Of a DNA stretch of 64,000 nt, positions 1 to 11,749 are shown one piece after another (within the stretch, counting starts at the first letter, position 1; each line of letters begins with the position of its first letter). The notes beneath the pieces were generated by a model. That model was not told where the DNA came from and did no database searches. It was given only the letters and a program-made list of their open reading frames with translations. The stretch is taken from positions 30,628 to 94,627 of the forward strand of contig JAYMTL010000074.1 in NCBI GenBank assembly GCA_036897445.1. The letters are read 5' to 3'. Position numbers and translations under genes: made by a program. Origin of the DNA: Pelargonium tetragonum (Eukaryota; Streptophyta; Magnoliopsida; Geraniales; Geraniaceae).

Positions 1-3000
1 GGTTTGGCTTGGAAAACTAGAACTTCCATTTCATAACTTCATAACTAGGAAGAAATGCTTATACTAAGCGAATACTTGAATTGAAACCTTTACCTTTGCA
101 ATAAAAATTTGAAAGGATTCTATAGACCTCTTACCTTACTAAAATGAATTAGATTTGCCTATTCATTTGTCAATTTCCTTTAGTTATTTCTAAAGATCTT
201 GGAGGTACATCAAAATGCATAGCATAAAAGTAGAAATCCCCTCCATTTTTACGCCAATCTTAGAACAGCAATATACTATTCTTCTTGTGGTTGACCTCAG
301 TTTGCTCCAAAAAAGCTTATTAAAGTAATATCCCGTCCTAATCGCCCTATCTTTTTAAGGTTATTAAAGGAAAGAAATAGCACTTGAGTTTTTATCTATA
401 CTTACTTGGAATTAGGAATTCAGATTCCTGCCAAAGTTGTGGTAGCATTAGTTTTAAATTCTTGTATCTAAATGCGGGTCAGGTAGTTTATTATATTTAT
501 CTTTAGTAGCTAAAACGAACAAAAAAGGACTTGATGCTATACGGGTAAAAGTTATAGTTAAGATGAAAGTCCTGGATTTTTAGACCTTTAGGGCATTCTT
601 CTCTTACTTGCCTTACTTGAAACTAAAATTCCTTCTTTACTTTAACACCAAGGAAATATCCATTGTAACTCTAGCGTCCCCTAAAGGCCGAACTCCCTAT
701 TATAAAATCTTTTCATTCTCCTGTCCTTACTACTTTCAAATTGACACGAGCCCGGGAGTTTCATATAGGAATCCCTGTTAAGAACTCGTAACGAGAAACA
801 ATAAAAGCACTAATAGCGTATTACTTTTTGCTGTATCAGTAGAGAAAGCAAGACCTTAATACCGCAGTACCTATATTATGAAGTATCCGGCTTGTGCTTT
901 ATGGGAGAAGTTTCCCTATTAATTATTATTTTAAAGGGGCCTGAAGGGAGTTCCTTAAAAGGTATCGTACTATAAGACGTAGTAAGATGCTCGTAAAGCT
1001 CTCCAATTAAACCTCCGAAATATATCCAACCACAATACTTAGCCTCTACCCTACGTTACGTTATTTTTTACTAAGAATTTTTCCGACCAAGTTAAAATAT
1101 TTTAAATACCGGGCTCCTTCCAGTTTCGTTTAGTAGTATATCCTGATGTACTTTTTTGTTAACTTTTTTCTCTCTAGGACCCAAGGTAATATAATTTTTG
1201 TTGCGACAACATAACTATTAGGGCATCCCTCAATATCGGTCGAATAGGCCATTTGGCATAACGATGAATGAGATATAATAAAGAATAAAGGGGCTAAGAT
1301 CCTGTTACTTCTAAAATTTCTTTATAATCCAAAGTAATGGCATAGGTAAAGGGACCGGATCCTACAAAATCTGTTCCTTCTCTAGTTAGGTTCTTTCTTG
1401 ATGAGTCTAAGATAAATAATTAGAAAACTTTACCGCTAGACGAAAGAGGTCAGAAGAAATTACTACGTTGGGGGACGAAAGTCGAACTTGCGGCTTTCTA
1501 AGTTAAGTTTTAACTATGAAATTTTTGAATAAAATATACAAGGCGAGCTTTTACACTCAGAATTCTATAGCTTGACTAAGAGCAGCTAATGACTAAAGAA
1601 TTCCGGAGGAGTACCCCTTTCGGGTTTGTAACTCAAAATTATATATATAAAAGCTATGGCAGTAAGTAAATCCCTTTTTGTATAAGTAATGAGATAAGGA
1701 CGAGTTTCAGTCATATTTTTTAGCACCAGGTAAACTAGAGGAGAATCCTAAGGTAAGGATACAATGCCTTGTAAAAAGGAGTTGTGTCTTGCTTTCAAAA
1801 ATAAGCATAGCTATTAATTCCTAATCTAATAGAGAGGCACAATTCTACTGTTGGCTAGTACTGGTTTTAGTATAGTAGGGTCCGCCGATCCCTTTTAGCG
1901 GGGTAGGATTTGCTTTTTCCAATAAAGAGAAAGTAAAGGATGTTGCACAAGCTTTAGCTAATTCTTAAGTATAAACTTTTTAAGTATGTTTAGAGCAAAT
2001 GAACCAACCGTGGAAGTGAAGTAAAGTTCTCCTGGTATTTTTCTAAAGGTTAGTTTTGTAAGTGTTACTGGTTTAATTCCTAGGGAATAAAGCTATGATC
2101 TATAAGTATCCTAGACTTCGTCTGGGGTACAACATATAAATATAGGCGACTCCTGGTAAAAAGAAATAGCTGCTGTTTTAAATCTAGTTTATCAAGTGAG
2201 GGCACCTTGTTGGTTATTTTTAGAAGTGTAGAAGACTGGGTTTCGTGCAGGTTCTTGAGGTATTCTATGTACTCCAGTCTCGCTCTTTCAGGAGCTCCTT
2301 GTTTTCATACTCTCACTAAGCTCCCTTATTTCGCAAAAATTTTTACAAATAAAATATTGTAGGTGTCAAACCCCCTTTCCTGGATTTACCCTTAATAATA
2401 AAAATCTCCTTTACGAGAATGCTCTTTTTTCTTAATTAAGTTACAGGATACTTATGAGCGGGTTTATATCGAACAAGCGAAAGACCGAAACGAAAGTACA
2501 TCAAAGCAAATGAAATTGAAAGAAATATAGAAAAAATCGTATACAAGACATTACAAAAGTGCTTTATAAGCTACATAAACGTAAAAAAGAATTAATTGAC
2601 CTATTAATCTGAAAACTCTACTAGAAGTTTTGTCCATGCTAAGGTATTGTAGTATAAATTTCTATTTTTATATCCTTACAAGAGTCAATTTACTAAAAAG
2701 AGACTTTACAACTAGAGATAGGAATAAACTTGTTGGTTATTAATCGAAACTAACTACAATGAAATCCTTACGGAGGTGCAGATTTTTATATAGCAAGATA
2801 AAACTTAATTGCTGCGGAGTTTTTTTTATTTACGCAAAAACCTACTTATTAACCAAACACAGAAATTAGTTAATAGGATCCGGATTTTTTGCTTATTTAT
2901 TAGGCCTTTACTATCCGAAGAATCATACAAAACCCATAATCATTCTCAGCTAGCCCATAGGGAATTAGTATCCTAATTTAGAAAAACTTGTCTATATAGT

Positions 3001-4381
3001 CGGTTTTAAGCTATTTTAACTCTATTATGAAAGCAGAACACCCCGGATTTCTCTATTTCAGTATCTTGGTATCCCTTTTTTTTACTTAACACTTATAGTT
3101 TATTCTCGAAAAGTACACTTCACTTATACCGTTCCGGATAGAATTGTAACATTTAAAGAAATACTAATTACTGAATATTATTCAACAATTTTTATATGCA
3201 ATATTTTAAAGTTGAGAATAGGTATGCAAAACTATTAATGTTTTAAGGATTTCTAGTTAAAACAGATACCTAGTAACAGAAGATCTCATAATTTGAATAA
3301 GCATACCTACTTGAAGTACCTCAGAATACTTTACGTCTAGTTTTCAAGAATAAGAAAAACGAACGGGACAAAAGGATCGCTGTTGGGTGAGTGCATTAGC
3401 GAGGGCATTTCCTTACTTTAATTGCCTTTCAAAACTTAACAAGGCAGGAGCACAAGGATCTTTGTCTCTGGTTTTTATTATATTATACTTCAAAAGAAAA
3501 AAGGATTCCCATACAAGAATTTTTCAGTATGTATACGCAACTAAATTTTATATAACCCTTCTTTTCGGCTACGTGGTTTAGATATTAGTCATGGATTAAA
3601 AAGATCAAATTAAGTAAAAGAAGCGGTTTGTGGATTGTACTGGAATGCGTTTTAAATTAAAGTGGACTTCTCTCTTCAAAAAACTTGGCTTTTTGTTCCT
3701 CAGAGGAGTCCATGCTTTTATATGGATGGTACACTAAAATTCTTTTGGTATCTTCCCATTAGTATATTAGTACTAGAGTTGGCAGCTTATAAGCATATAT
3801 ATATATTGCTTGTTTCATTTTGATTTATCTGATATTTAGTAATTTATGTTGAACCTAAGGTTTGTTTGTCTGCTTTTAGTCCCTGCTATTAAGTATCCTT
3901 CTTGTTTGATCCTTAGAAACAAAGGTACAAGGGTTAGGGTGTCGGTTTTTTTAGTTACTTTGTCTTGATATATTTCTTAGCAATTTATACACACGCGCGG
4001 GATCCCTATTATCCAATAATACATCTATAGAAAGAACTCCTAATTTTAAGATAACCGAGTTATATTGTAGTATTTGAGCCTGGAAAACGCATAAGCTAGA
4101 ATCCTTGTATAGATGCAACAGGAGGGCTTTCGTCTATTAATAAGTACATCGATATACAATTTACAAGACCAAAGTACCTTAAAACTAGATGTTTCAAAAC
4201 AGCGGGTAATCCAAAGGCGGACTCCGCTACTGTACGATCAAGTGATCTTAAATGGAGCCTTTTAAAGTGTTTTATATGTAACTCTTTTTGTTCATTATTG
4301 CTCAGCAACTAGTCTTATGCGCTGAGAAACTTAAGAATAAAGTATAGCCCCAAAACTCTATTTATTATATAGTACCCTTGG
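1..4381. other. Gene-free AT-rich background
   Basis: No coding region, RNA gene or long repeat could be supported here. Stops occur in every frame at the density expected for the composition. A 64-codon frame at 3387-3581 begins with GTG and a 70-codon frame on the minus strand at 4096-4308 shows no recognisable domain; I take both as chance. In bases 1-1800 I counted about 22 TGA triplets on the plus strand, fewer than the composition predicts. Confidence 0.6.
3795..3806. repeat. (AT)6 microsatellite
   Basis: Six uninterrupted AT dinucleotides. Similar shorter AT tracts lie near 1640, 19260, 46310, 57250 and 62440. Nothing suggests a function. Confidence 0.8.
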
Positions 4382-4393
4382 AATAAAAAGGGG
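4382..4393 (+). repeat. Polypurine motif AATAAAAAGGGG, copy 1
   Basis: One of three exact copies of this 12-mer in the window (others at 14542 and 29753), with a one-base-longer form at 28104. A-run followed by G-run is the usual shape of the polypurine tract that primes plus-strand synthesis just upstream of the 3' LTR of a retrotransposon. The base following here is T but no LTR start can be recognised, so the assignment is only suggestive. Confidence 0.35.
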
Positions 4394-4475
4394 TTAAATA
4401 AGCGGGCAGTCCTAGTTTGTAGTTAAAGCGATACCAACCTTTCCAGTAGCAAAAACTGCGCTTTTAAATTTAAAT

Positions 4476-4493
4476 GGGAATTCGTAAATTCCC
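4476..4493 (+). other. Hairpin, 7-bp stem followed by T-run
   Basis: Stem GGGAATT / AATTCCC with a four-base loop (CGTA), followed by C and a run of five T. The shape is that of an intrinsic terminator, but there is no gene upstream to terminate, so I report the structure and not a function. Chance stems of this length are expected in 64 kb. Confidence 0.5.
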
Positions 4494-6230
4494 CTTTTTA
4501 TCCGGAGTATCGCGCGCCTCGCTTAATTTATTTAGGATTTCTTGATTATAATCTTACTATTTTTAGTTCTTAAGGTATATTCCTTTTGTTACCTGTTGTT
4601 ACTAAGATAGAAAGAACCTTATAAAGATTAGAGAGGGTTGCTACACCCGACTTCAGTGTAACGGAGGAAGGGAGATGGAGTAAGTATACATAAATAAACA
4701 TTTATACCCTTCTACCTAAAACTTCTTTTTGATTTACGCTATCTCTTGCTTTTTCGTAGCTTCCAATACCTGCAACTGTACCCTTTTTATATTAGTCATA
4801 CCCTTCGTGTACCCGTCTTATAAACTGTATTAGTTATGTATATAGAGATATAATAAGTAGTAAGATAAGAGTTATAGTATAGTGGGGAGGGAAGGCTTTG
4901 CCTGGCCGGTATTCTAGTAAGCAAATCAAGAACTAGTAAATCCTGACTCTAAAAGTCTAAAACGCAAACACCCTAAGAAGTAGCTAAACTGGTGATAAAA
5001 GGCATTCTGGGAAGTTACTTTAGCCCTTTTTATAAGCCTTTTTGAAAATTTTCCTTAACTTAAAAAGGTATCTATTTCTAAGAGTCTTCCTTTTTGGTAT
5101 TCTGAAGTTTAAATCGAAGCAGCTGGGTATGTCTGGAAGCGTAGTTATGAGTCTTTTGGATCAAGGAAATTGGGTAATTACAAGGGAGATAAACCAAAGC
5201 TAGGATCCTCTTTCTGTTACAGTATTCCGGTTAAGGGCATTCAAGAGATCAAGAATTAAGTAAGTTGCTCTTGTGTTCCTCTGCTTCTAGTTCTAGGTTT
5301 TCCATTCTAAATGAAAGTAAACGGTTCCGTTGCTAGAGTCCTTGGAGTTTATAATCTTGGATATTGTAAACTTAAGCTTTTATAGTCCGTAAAAAAGCTT
5401 CAACCCTTAGAAAGCCAAGTATAAATAATATAGGAAGGGCCATATTAATTTGGTATTAAGGACAGGGCTCTTAATTCCTACTCATCAGACAAAGAATGTA
5501 GGCTTAACCAACAACTAGCTCCTTTCAGCTTTTATCTGGGTTATACTTCAGAAAAGAAAGGGAAATCTTAACAATTAAGTCAAAAGGGTGAGTCTTCTTT
5601 TTTGTGTTTCTAGTTTCCTAGTCATAATAAAGAGAGAAGTTTCCTTCTGTCAGTTTAGAGAAGCGTTCTGATGGATTTAGTAAGCTTCCAGATCCTGTGT
5701 CACTAAAATGTTGAAAGAAATTCGTACCAGTTTTCAAGTCTTAAAGTGGTAGGCTTAAGTGGATACTCACAAGAAAGGGAGCCTCCTTTTGCTTTTCAGT
5801 GGGTAAATCTCCTAGGAATCTAGGAATGGAGTATTGTCAAACAGGAGTACTTAGGAGATTTTAGTACTAAATCTTGACTTTAAAGGTAAATCTTCGGCGC
5901 GGAGGGGTTGAGGTCAAAACTGTCAGAGCTTTCACTGATTAGGTAAATTTTAATTATAGGGTTTTTGTCTTAAGTTTGTTACTTATACAATAGTGCCCAG
6001 CAAATAGAGGAAATATTTATAAAAAATCTAAATGCTTCCACTGAATTAGTAGAGAATTTCTTTTCCAACGGGTTGGTTAAGGTAACCCTTTTTTTACGGG
6101 AATCCGTTATATCATATATAGAGAACTTTCGGATTCCTTAAAGTTTTGACGCAGAGGTATTTACAGGAATATAGGGCTTTTTTAGCTTAATAACTAGACA
6201 GGAAATTTCTAAGTTAAGTAAGAAAGCTAT

Positions 6231-6244
6231 GATACAGACTAAGA
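6231..6244 (+). repeat. 14-base dispersed motif, copy 1
   Basis: GATACAGACTAAGA, found again at 7488 and 61063 in the same orientation. This copy and the one at 7488 share two more bases (TA). Flanks beyond that differ. Three exact copies of a 14-mer are far more than chance allows for this composition. Confidence 0.6.
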
Positions 6245-7340
6245 TAGGGATACAGAAACCAGGTCAAAAGCAAGTGAGATGCTGGTTATAGCTGTTAAGA
6301 AAGTCGGCTTGGCTAGATAAGATAGGTGTCTACTAAATGTAAATAAATTTAGCTTACTTTAGAGGCTCTATAAGAATTTCCAAGTTTCCAACAAATGGGA
6401 TAGAGCTGAGTCTAGGGCTTTTGCAAGATAAAACTCAATGACAATTGCTCAGGAATTAAAGGAAAGGCCTCGAAATAGAAGAAGTGGGTTTACTCTGAGT
6501 TAGGAATCGAGTAGAAAGTCTTAGTAGTAATAGATACTTGCTCTAGGAATTCTACTTTGATTTTTTTTGACGTACCTCACTTCATTATGTTACTTACAAG
6601 GCCTGGAAAGAATGAATTGAAGGGATTTTCTTAATGAGTAGGGGAATTCTAAAACATTTACGAAAAAAGGGGGTGGACTGTACCTCGACTAATAAAGGAG
6701 TTATTACTTACTTTGTAAATACGAAATACCTTTAAGTCCTTGTTCTCTCCAAGTTCAATTAAAGCCTTAACTTCAATCTAAATAGCTAACTAAATAAGGT
6801 AGGGAAGTACTCTACAGACCTGGCCAATTAGGAACTCTCCTTACAATTGCTGGATTCCATGAGCCCTTACCCTTTCCTGTAAATACAACGGCGATAACTC
6901 ACGAGGAAAACTTGGTTTTCTATTTCTACATATCCACTTTAGTTTATTTCCACAAAGCACAAAGTTCTTTACATTAATTAAGTAATTAAGTAGAAAATTA
7001 TAAAGGTTAAGCGCCCCAAGATTACGGGCAATAGGGTTTATTTCAGGTATTTGCTTAGAGTTAGCTGCTTGACAGGCTTTAAGAATTAGAGAAATTGTAG
7101 TTTAGGTTTTACCAAAAAAAAATTTGACGGAGGGGATTCTTCTTAATCTTTTGATCTTTCGGGAAGATTTACTGGTAAAGGTGGTAATAAAGTCGTGCCA
7201 TTATTAAAAGTGCATACAAGTTTTTTTAGGAGAGTTCCTAATTTCTTTAGTCCTTACTACAGTAAAAGTAAGCTTTAACCCTTTGCTTTTAGTGGGCATC
7301 CTAGGAGTAAGTTAAGGTAACAAGTTAACCGAGGGACTCA

Positions 7341-7577
7341 CTACGGGGGTCTTTTCCCAAGAACCCTAGAGGTTAGCTTAGCTGGAATTACAGATAAGAA
7401 GAATCCTGTAAGAAGCGGGTATAGCTCTTCGGGAATGTAGCTACTAAGTAAAGTAGGTCTTATCGAGAAGGCTAGTAAAATCCATAAGATACAGACTAAG
7501 ATAATAATAAGTATAGGTATTAGGAGACTTAGAAGGTACAAATAGAGAAGCTCAAGGTATTCATAAAAAAGCAAGTA
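7341..7577 (-). pseudogene. Hydrophobic coding-like fragment (island A)
   Basis: A 77-codon frame in the standard code on the minus strand, opening at a TTG at 7574 and closing at TAG followed directly by TGA. Residues about 8-36 form one long hydrophobic stretch rich in Leu and Ile (it includes LIPILIIILVCILWILLAF), followed by a more mixed tail with a Pro-Glu-Glu turn and a basic end. It lacks an ATG. Upstream in frame there is a TAG then two Tyr codons. The tract is TpA-rich with little CpA on its sense strand, like the other islands, and contains one copy of the 14-base dispersed motif at 7488. It could be a fragment of a decayed membrane-protein or transposon gene, or chance in T-rich DNA. 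No family recognised. Confidence 0.25.
7488..7501 (+). repeat. 14-base dispersed motif, copy 2
   Basis: Second exact copy of GATACAGACTAAGA. Read on the minus strand it falls inside the hydrophobic segment of island A, coding Leu-Val-Cys-Ile in that frame; the copy at 61063 also reads Leu-Val-Cys-Ile in the main frame of its own island. Confidence 0.6.
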
Positions 7578-7607
7578 GTACTAAAAGTGGTGTTTCTAGG
7601 TCTCTGA

Positions 7608-9887
7608 TTACAGGAGAAAAAGATGCTAAGGAATATTAGAAGTAGAGCTAAAGAATTTCCTGTAAATAAAGTCAAGTTAACGTTTTCTTTTTGTTGGTTG
7701 GATAGGTTGTTAAGTTTTTAGAAAGGAATTCTGTACTGTATGTATATAAAATTATGCATTGAGATTGTTGTTAGGGTCTTTTGCAGGAGCCTTTTTTCTT
7801 AAAAGCTAGAAGACTTTTCAGAGCTATACTCTTACTGTAATATTCCCTGCCTTATCCAGCGTTAATACAAACAAGTAAGAACAAGGAAATTTAAAACACC
7901 TTAATTAAATACCTATAAAACTTTAAACTAACCGAGGTTTTAAGAAAGGGTTTCTTTACTATAACTAAGAGAATTCTATCCTGTGTCTTTACCGAAAAGG
8001 GATTCCCTTTAGCTTTAGTATACTCCCTTATTATTCGAAAGTGAACCCTAGAAACAGGGCAACATGAGCCCCTACTTACTATTCCTCACGACTTTAATTT
8101 AACTAAAAAACTTCAGGAATAAGATATGTTACATTAATAAAGTAAATACTTTCAAATAAAGGCTAATACGGGTTAGGATTAAAAAAAGCAAATTATTATC
8201 TAAAAAGGCATTTATTTGCAGTTTCTTTAAGGTTAAGGGTTTTATACCTTTTGCACTTTCTTTCTTATATAATGTTGGATTGCTTATGTACTTTTTTATA
8301 TTTATTATCCTCCTACCTAAATAGAAAACCAGTTACTTAGGTTCTTTTTTACACTCAAAAGGCTTTTAATATTAATAAAATACCTGGAATAGGAAACTTG
8401 TGTACTCGACTTAAACAAAAAACCTTGATTTTTTATATAACTTACTTTTTTGTAAAAAAGGATTTACAATCGTAAGCATAAAAACTCCTAACGTTCTAGC
8501 GAGCTTAACTTAAGACTTTTACCGCACCTCACTTCTTTACTGGAAACTCCTTTAGTTCTTTTAGGCGGAACACAACTAGCTACAGAATACAGGGTATACA
8601 AAAGTTCAAATCCCAACAGTCTCTGACTTCATTGTTACTCTTATTCAGACTCCTACCCTAAAAACCTAAGAATTGCCTCCCCTAGCTTGTACTTAGCATT
8701 CTAAAAGAATCCGTAGAAAATTTAGGAAATATTGGTTAGAAAATCTTTCCATACCTAAACTGCCTCTTGACTTACCTCTTATCTACCATAACTTTCTACA
8801 ACGCTGTAACCCCCGCTTCTAAATCATACCTATTCTTCCAGCCTGTATCTTACCCTTCGTACCTAACTTCTTTAGAGCTGTTATATCCTTACTCTATATC
8901 TTAATCTTACTCTCAGAGCTGTAATCTTTCCTAAAACCTGTCTTACGGGGCTCTTAGGCCTTCCCTTTGTTGCCTATAAAAAATCTATTCAATTTTATAA
9001 TATTGTATTTATTACATGGTATACACTACTTTGAGATTTCCTTTTTATGTTATTAGATCCACCCTTGGTCAAAGAATTCCTAATAGTCCCCTCAGCTTTG
9101 TTCCAATTCCTAGACTTCACTTACCTTGTCTTCCTATGAGCCCTAATTTTCTTATTTGTATTCCCTGCAATATTCTCTATATGTATGTTTCTTATTCAGT
9201 ATCTTACTCTTGACGATAGCCTTTTGGTTCCTGCCCTTATAATACCTTAGTCACTCTTCCTAGGTTAGTAAGTAGTCAAGGGCGCTTCTTATAACCTTTC
9301 TTATGAGTGAGTATACTCTTCTGCATTCATAACTGTCTTAGTCTTTAGCTTTAGAGAGCTATACCTGACCTGGTTTTTGTTAGAAGCTATAATGCCTGTA
9401 CTGTACTTAGTTTTGTAAGAGAGAGACCCGTTTCTAGTGTCTTACTATTGCCGAGACTTCTTCTTGTTTATTGTAGCTCTCGTATTCTTGTTACTAGACT
9501 TCTATATTGGGTATTCTTATAGTGTACTTTAATAAGTTGTTAATATACATACTATTAGAGAATATGTAGTAGTTAGTTATTACTCGTGTTACAGTAGTGA
9601 ATTCTATTAGTCTAATATTCCTCATTGCCCTTGCTAGTAGTATACAAGAAAGAACGTATATACACTCTAGGGACACCCGCAACACCTATACTTTTCTTTC
9701 ATATCTAACTCTAAATTCCTTTTTCTTTCGTAAGGATGTATCTACGGTTAAAGAGGTTTTCTCCGAATTAGGTTACTTAAGTATACTTTAAGGAAGGGCA
9801 AAGTTTCGAGAAGTTTGTAGGTTATTGCTGGGATCCATATGCATGGCTTTTTATACAAAGGTTTTTCTAACCCCCCGTAGGTATTGA
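7608..9887 (+). pseudogene. Long TAA/TAG-interrupted frame (island B)
   Basis: In the frame whose codons start at multiples of three, there is no TGA from 7608 to 9365 (586 codons), one TGA at 9366-9368, then none until 9885-9887. TAA and TAG are frequent in it. If they are taken as former CAA/CAG (Gln), the product is mixed, for example a basic patch KRIRRKFRKYW coded near 8700, Ser/Gln-rich stretches coded near 9060-9120, and a hydrophobic segment ILLLTIAFWFLPL coded near 9200. The stretch from about 8560 is the convincing part: pyrimidine-rich and TpA-rich. Against it: the next frame also reads as a plausible membrane protein through 8876-9238 if TGA is Trp, so the T-rich composition alone may mimic protein. 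No domain recognised. Best called a decayed coding relic of unknown origin. Confidence 0.28.
7996..8010. other. 15-base palindrome
   Basis: AAAGGGA and TCCCTTT flank a single central T, giving a perfect odd-length inverted repeat. One of many short GC-cored palindromes in the window. Confidence 0.6.
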
Positions 9888-11192
9888 AGTCAAATTTAAA
9901 AAGGAGTTTCGCGGCTAGAGAGGAATTGCAGACTAAGTCTAGCTAATAAGGCCCCAGTGTCAAGAGTAAGGAAGGGTATGCCAAATATAAAGGTCTATTC
10001 CTATTATGTCAAACTAACTAACAATAACTTAAGAAAGTTGTCAAACGAGGGTCTAAATCAGCTCTCTTTCCCCGGATAGAAGAAATCTTAGTCCTTGAAA
10101 CCCCTATGAAAACAACTAAAGTCAATAGATAGTAAATTTGCGCAAGCAGCTTTTTAAAACAGAGTATGAAATACTTCTGACTAAAGAAATCTTGCGATAC
10201 TCATTTCATTTATTAAACTTAGATTCATTCAGATGCCTTCAAACAGGCCCTTTTGTTTTATTAGGGGTTTTCCCAGGGATATCCAAAAGTAAGAAGAGGG
10301 TTAGAATTATTCACTTAATAGAAAGTTTTTCCTAAGTTATGAAAGGATTCCTTGATCTCGGAAATCCCTTACAGAAAGATGGTAAAAAGCACAGCGAATT
10401 CGTTCTCAACTATCTCCTTAGTAAAAACCTAAAATTCTACACCCTTGACTTCTTTTTCATTTTCGACTAAAATCAAATACGAATCCGACTCTTAGATAAT
10501 CTTTCCCATAATTTGAGTATAGAATCTTTTACTTAAGGGGCCGGGATAGCTTCAAATATCCGTCTATATAAGTTTGGTTTAGTATTTATATGAGCAATTC
10601 TGTAAACAGAAGTTTACTTCCTTAAATAAGTTGAATAGTCAATCTAAAGAAAAAATCCTATATTTCCTCTCCTCTCTTCTTAGTTAGGCTAACCCATCTC
10701 GGCGTTTTCTCCTATAGGTTTTCTTTCCGGCTAAGTACTCTCTCGATAAATTATTCTACGTGACGTGGATGCTTGTTTTAAAATAAAACTGTTTAAAAGG
10801 GAAGGGTTTCCTTTATCTCAAATTCAACATGGAAACCCCTAGCCAGTAAAGATTTATAACTCCGCCAAAAATTCAGTTACCAAGGTGTATCCCATTCTAA
10901 TAAAGTTAGAGTCAAAGCAAAAATAAGAAAAGAATCCGTTTTTTAATCCCTTTACTCTTAGGGAGAGCCCCGGGGAAGTTGGCAAGACGAGAATTTTAAG
11001 CAAAAAGGAATTCAGAGTAAGTTCTGCAGATATTAAGACCTTGCAAAAGACTTTTATCAGGCTGGGGCAACCACAAAAACTTTAGGAAGCACTCCTTTTC
11101 AGCGGATCCTGCGTATTTCACGTACTAACACATTAATACTAGACAAGTCTGTAACCTTCGTGGAAATCGTAAGATTTTTATGGCATTCACAA

Positions 11193-11204
11193 CGGGGAGC
11201 CCCG
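11193..11204. other. GC-rich hairpin CGGGG/CCCCG
   Basis: Five-base perfect stem around a two-base centre, followed by CTTTT. It stands out by its GC content against AT-rich flanks. No neighbouring gene, so no function is inferred. Confidence 0.5.
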
Positions 11205-11734
11205 CTTTTGCAGCCTTATTCGAATAAGTTCTTTTTTATAAACCTGAGCGTACTTACTTCCTGCAGTAACACAACCATTCTCAGTTTACAATTTAAAGGT
11301 TACTCATATCTCTAATATCTACGGGATTGCCGGAGCTACTAACTTAGGAAGAAGCCCTTGGTATAACTTTTCCTTTATTGGAAACAGTTATGAATTTTAG
11401 CCACATATGAGTTTCAGAAGTTCTTTGCAGCTCTTAAAACAAAAAGTAAAGCACAGTAAGTCCATTCCAGAGGTATCAGTTATATTGAGCTCTTGGGCCG
11501 GAAATGCGATACTTAGATAGGGGCGCTTTTGAGAACCTGTTAAGTAATAAAAAAATAACAACCTAAGGATATTTCTTTTAAGACCAAGGCTGCTTTAAAA
11601 TTTTTATAGTAACCTATTTAATCCTTGTCCGGAAATAAACCTGAATTTAGGACATGGCAAAGACCTCCGAAAAGTAGGGCCCGTTTTCTAGTTTTTCTAG
11701 TAAAGAATGATGAAGTAAATACTTAGAAAAGTTA

Positions 11735-11749
11735 GGTAATGCAATTAAG
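11735..11749 (+). repeat. 15-base motif, CAA form, copy 1
   Basis: GGTAATGCAATTAAG. It differs from the four TAA-form copies (18861, 25785, 61145, 62688) only by C instead of T at base 8, which is the C of a CpA dinucleotide. This is the presumed unmutated form if the C-to-T change was the mutation. Confidence 0.6.

Larger units (their letters stand above)
4394..7340. other. Gene-free background
   Basis: Contains a hairpin at 4476-4493 and one copy of a 14-base dispersed motif at 6231. Around 4800-4870 there is a short TpA-rich tract similar in texture to the islands elsewhere, too short to read. No gene, RNA or long repeat seen. Confidence 0.6.

Noticed and set aside
8876-9238. A mitochondrial gene with TGA as Trp
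   Set aside because: The frame reads as a membrane protein for about 120 codons, but no conserved mitochondrial motif appears, the next frame is equally readable, and no other part of the window carries recognisable mitochondrial genes or tRNAs.
7608-9365. 586-codon TGA-free run as proof of a UAR-glutamine code
   Set aside because: TGA density in the first 1.8 kb is only about 0.012 per base, so about one run this long is expected by chance in the window. It supports nothing without homology.
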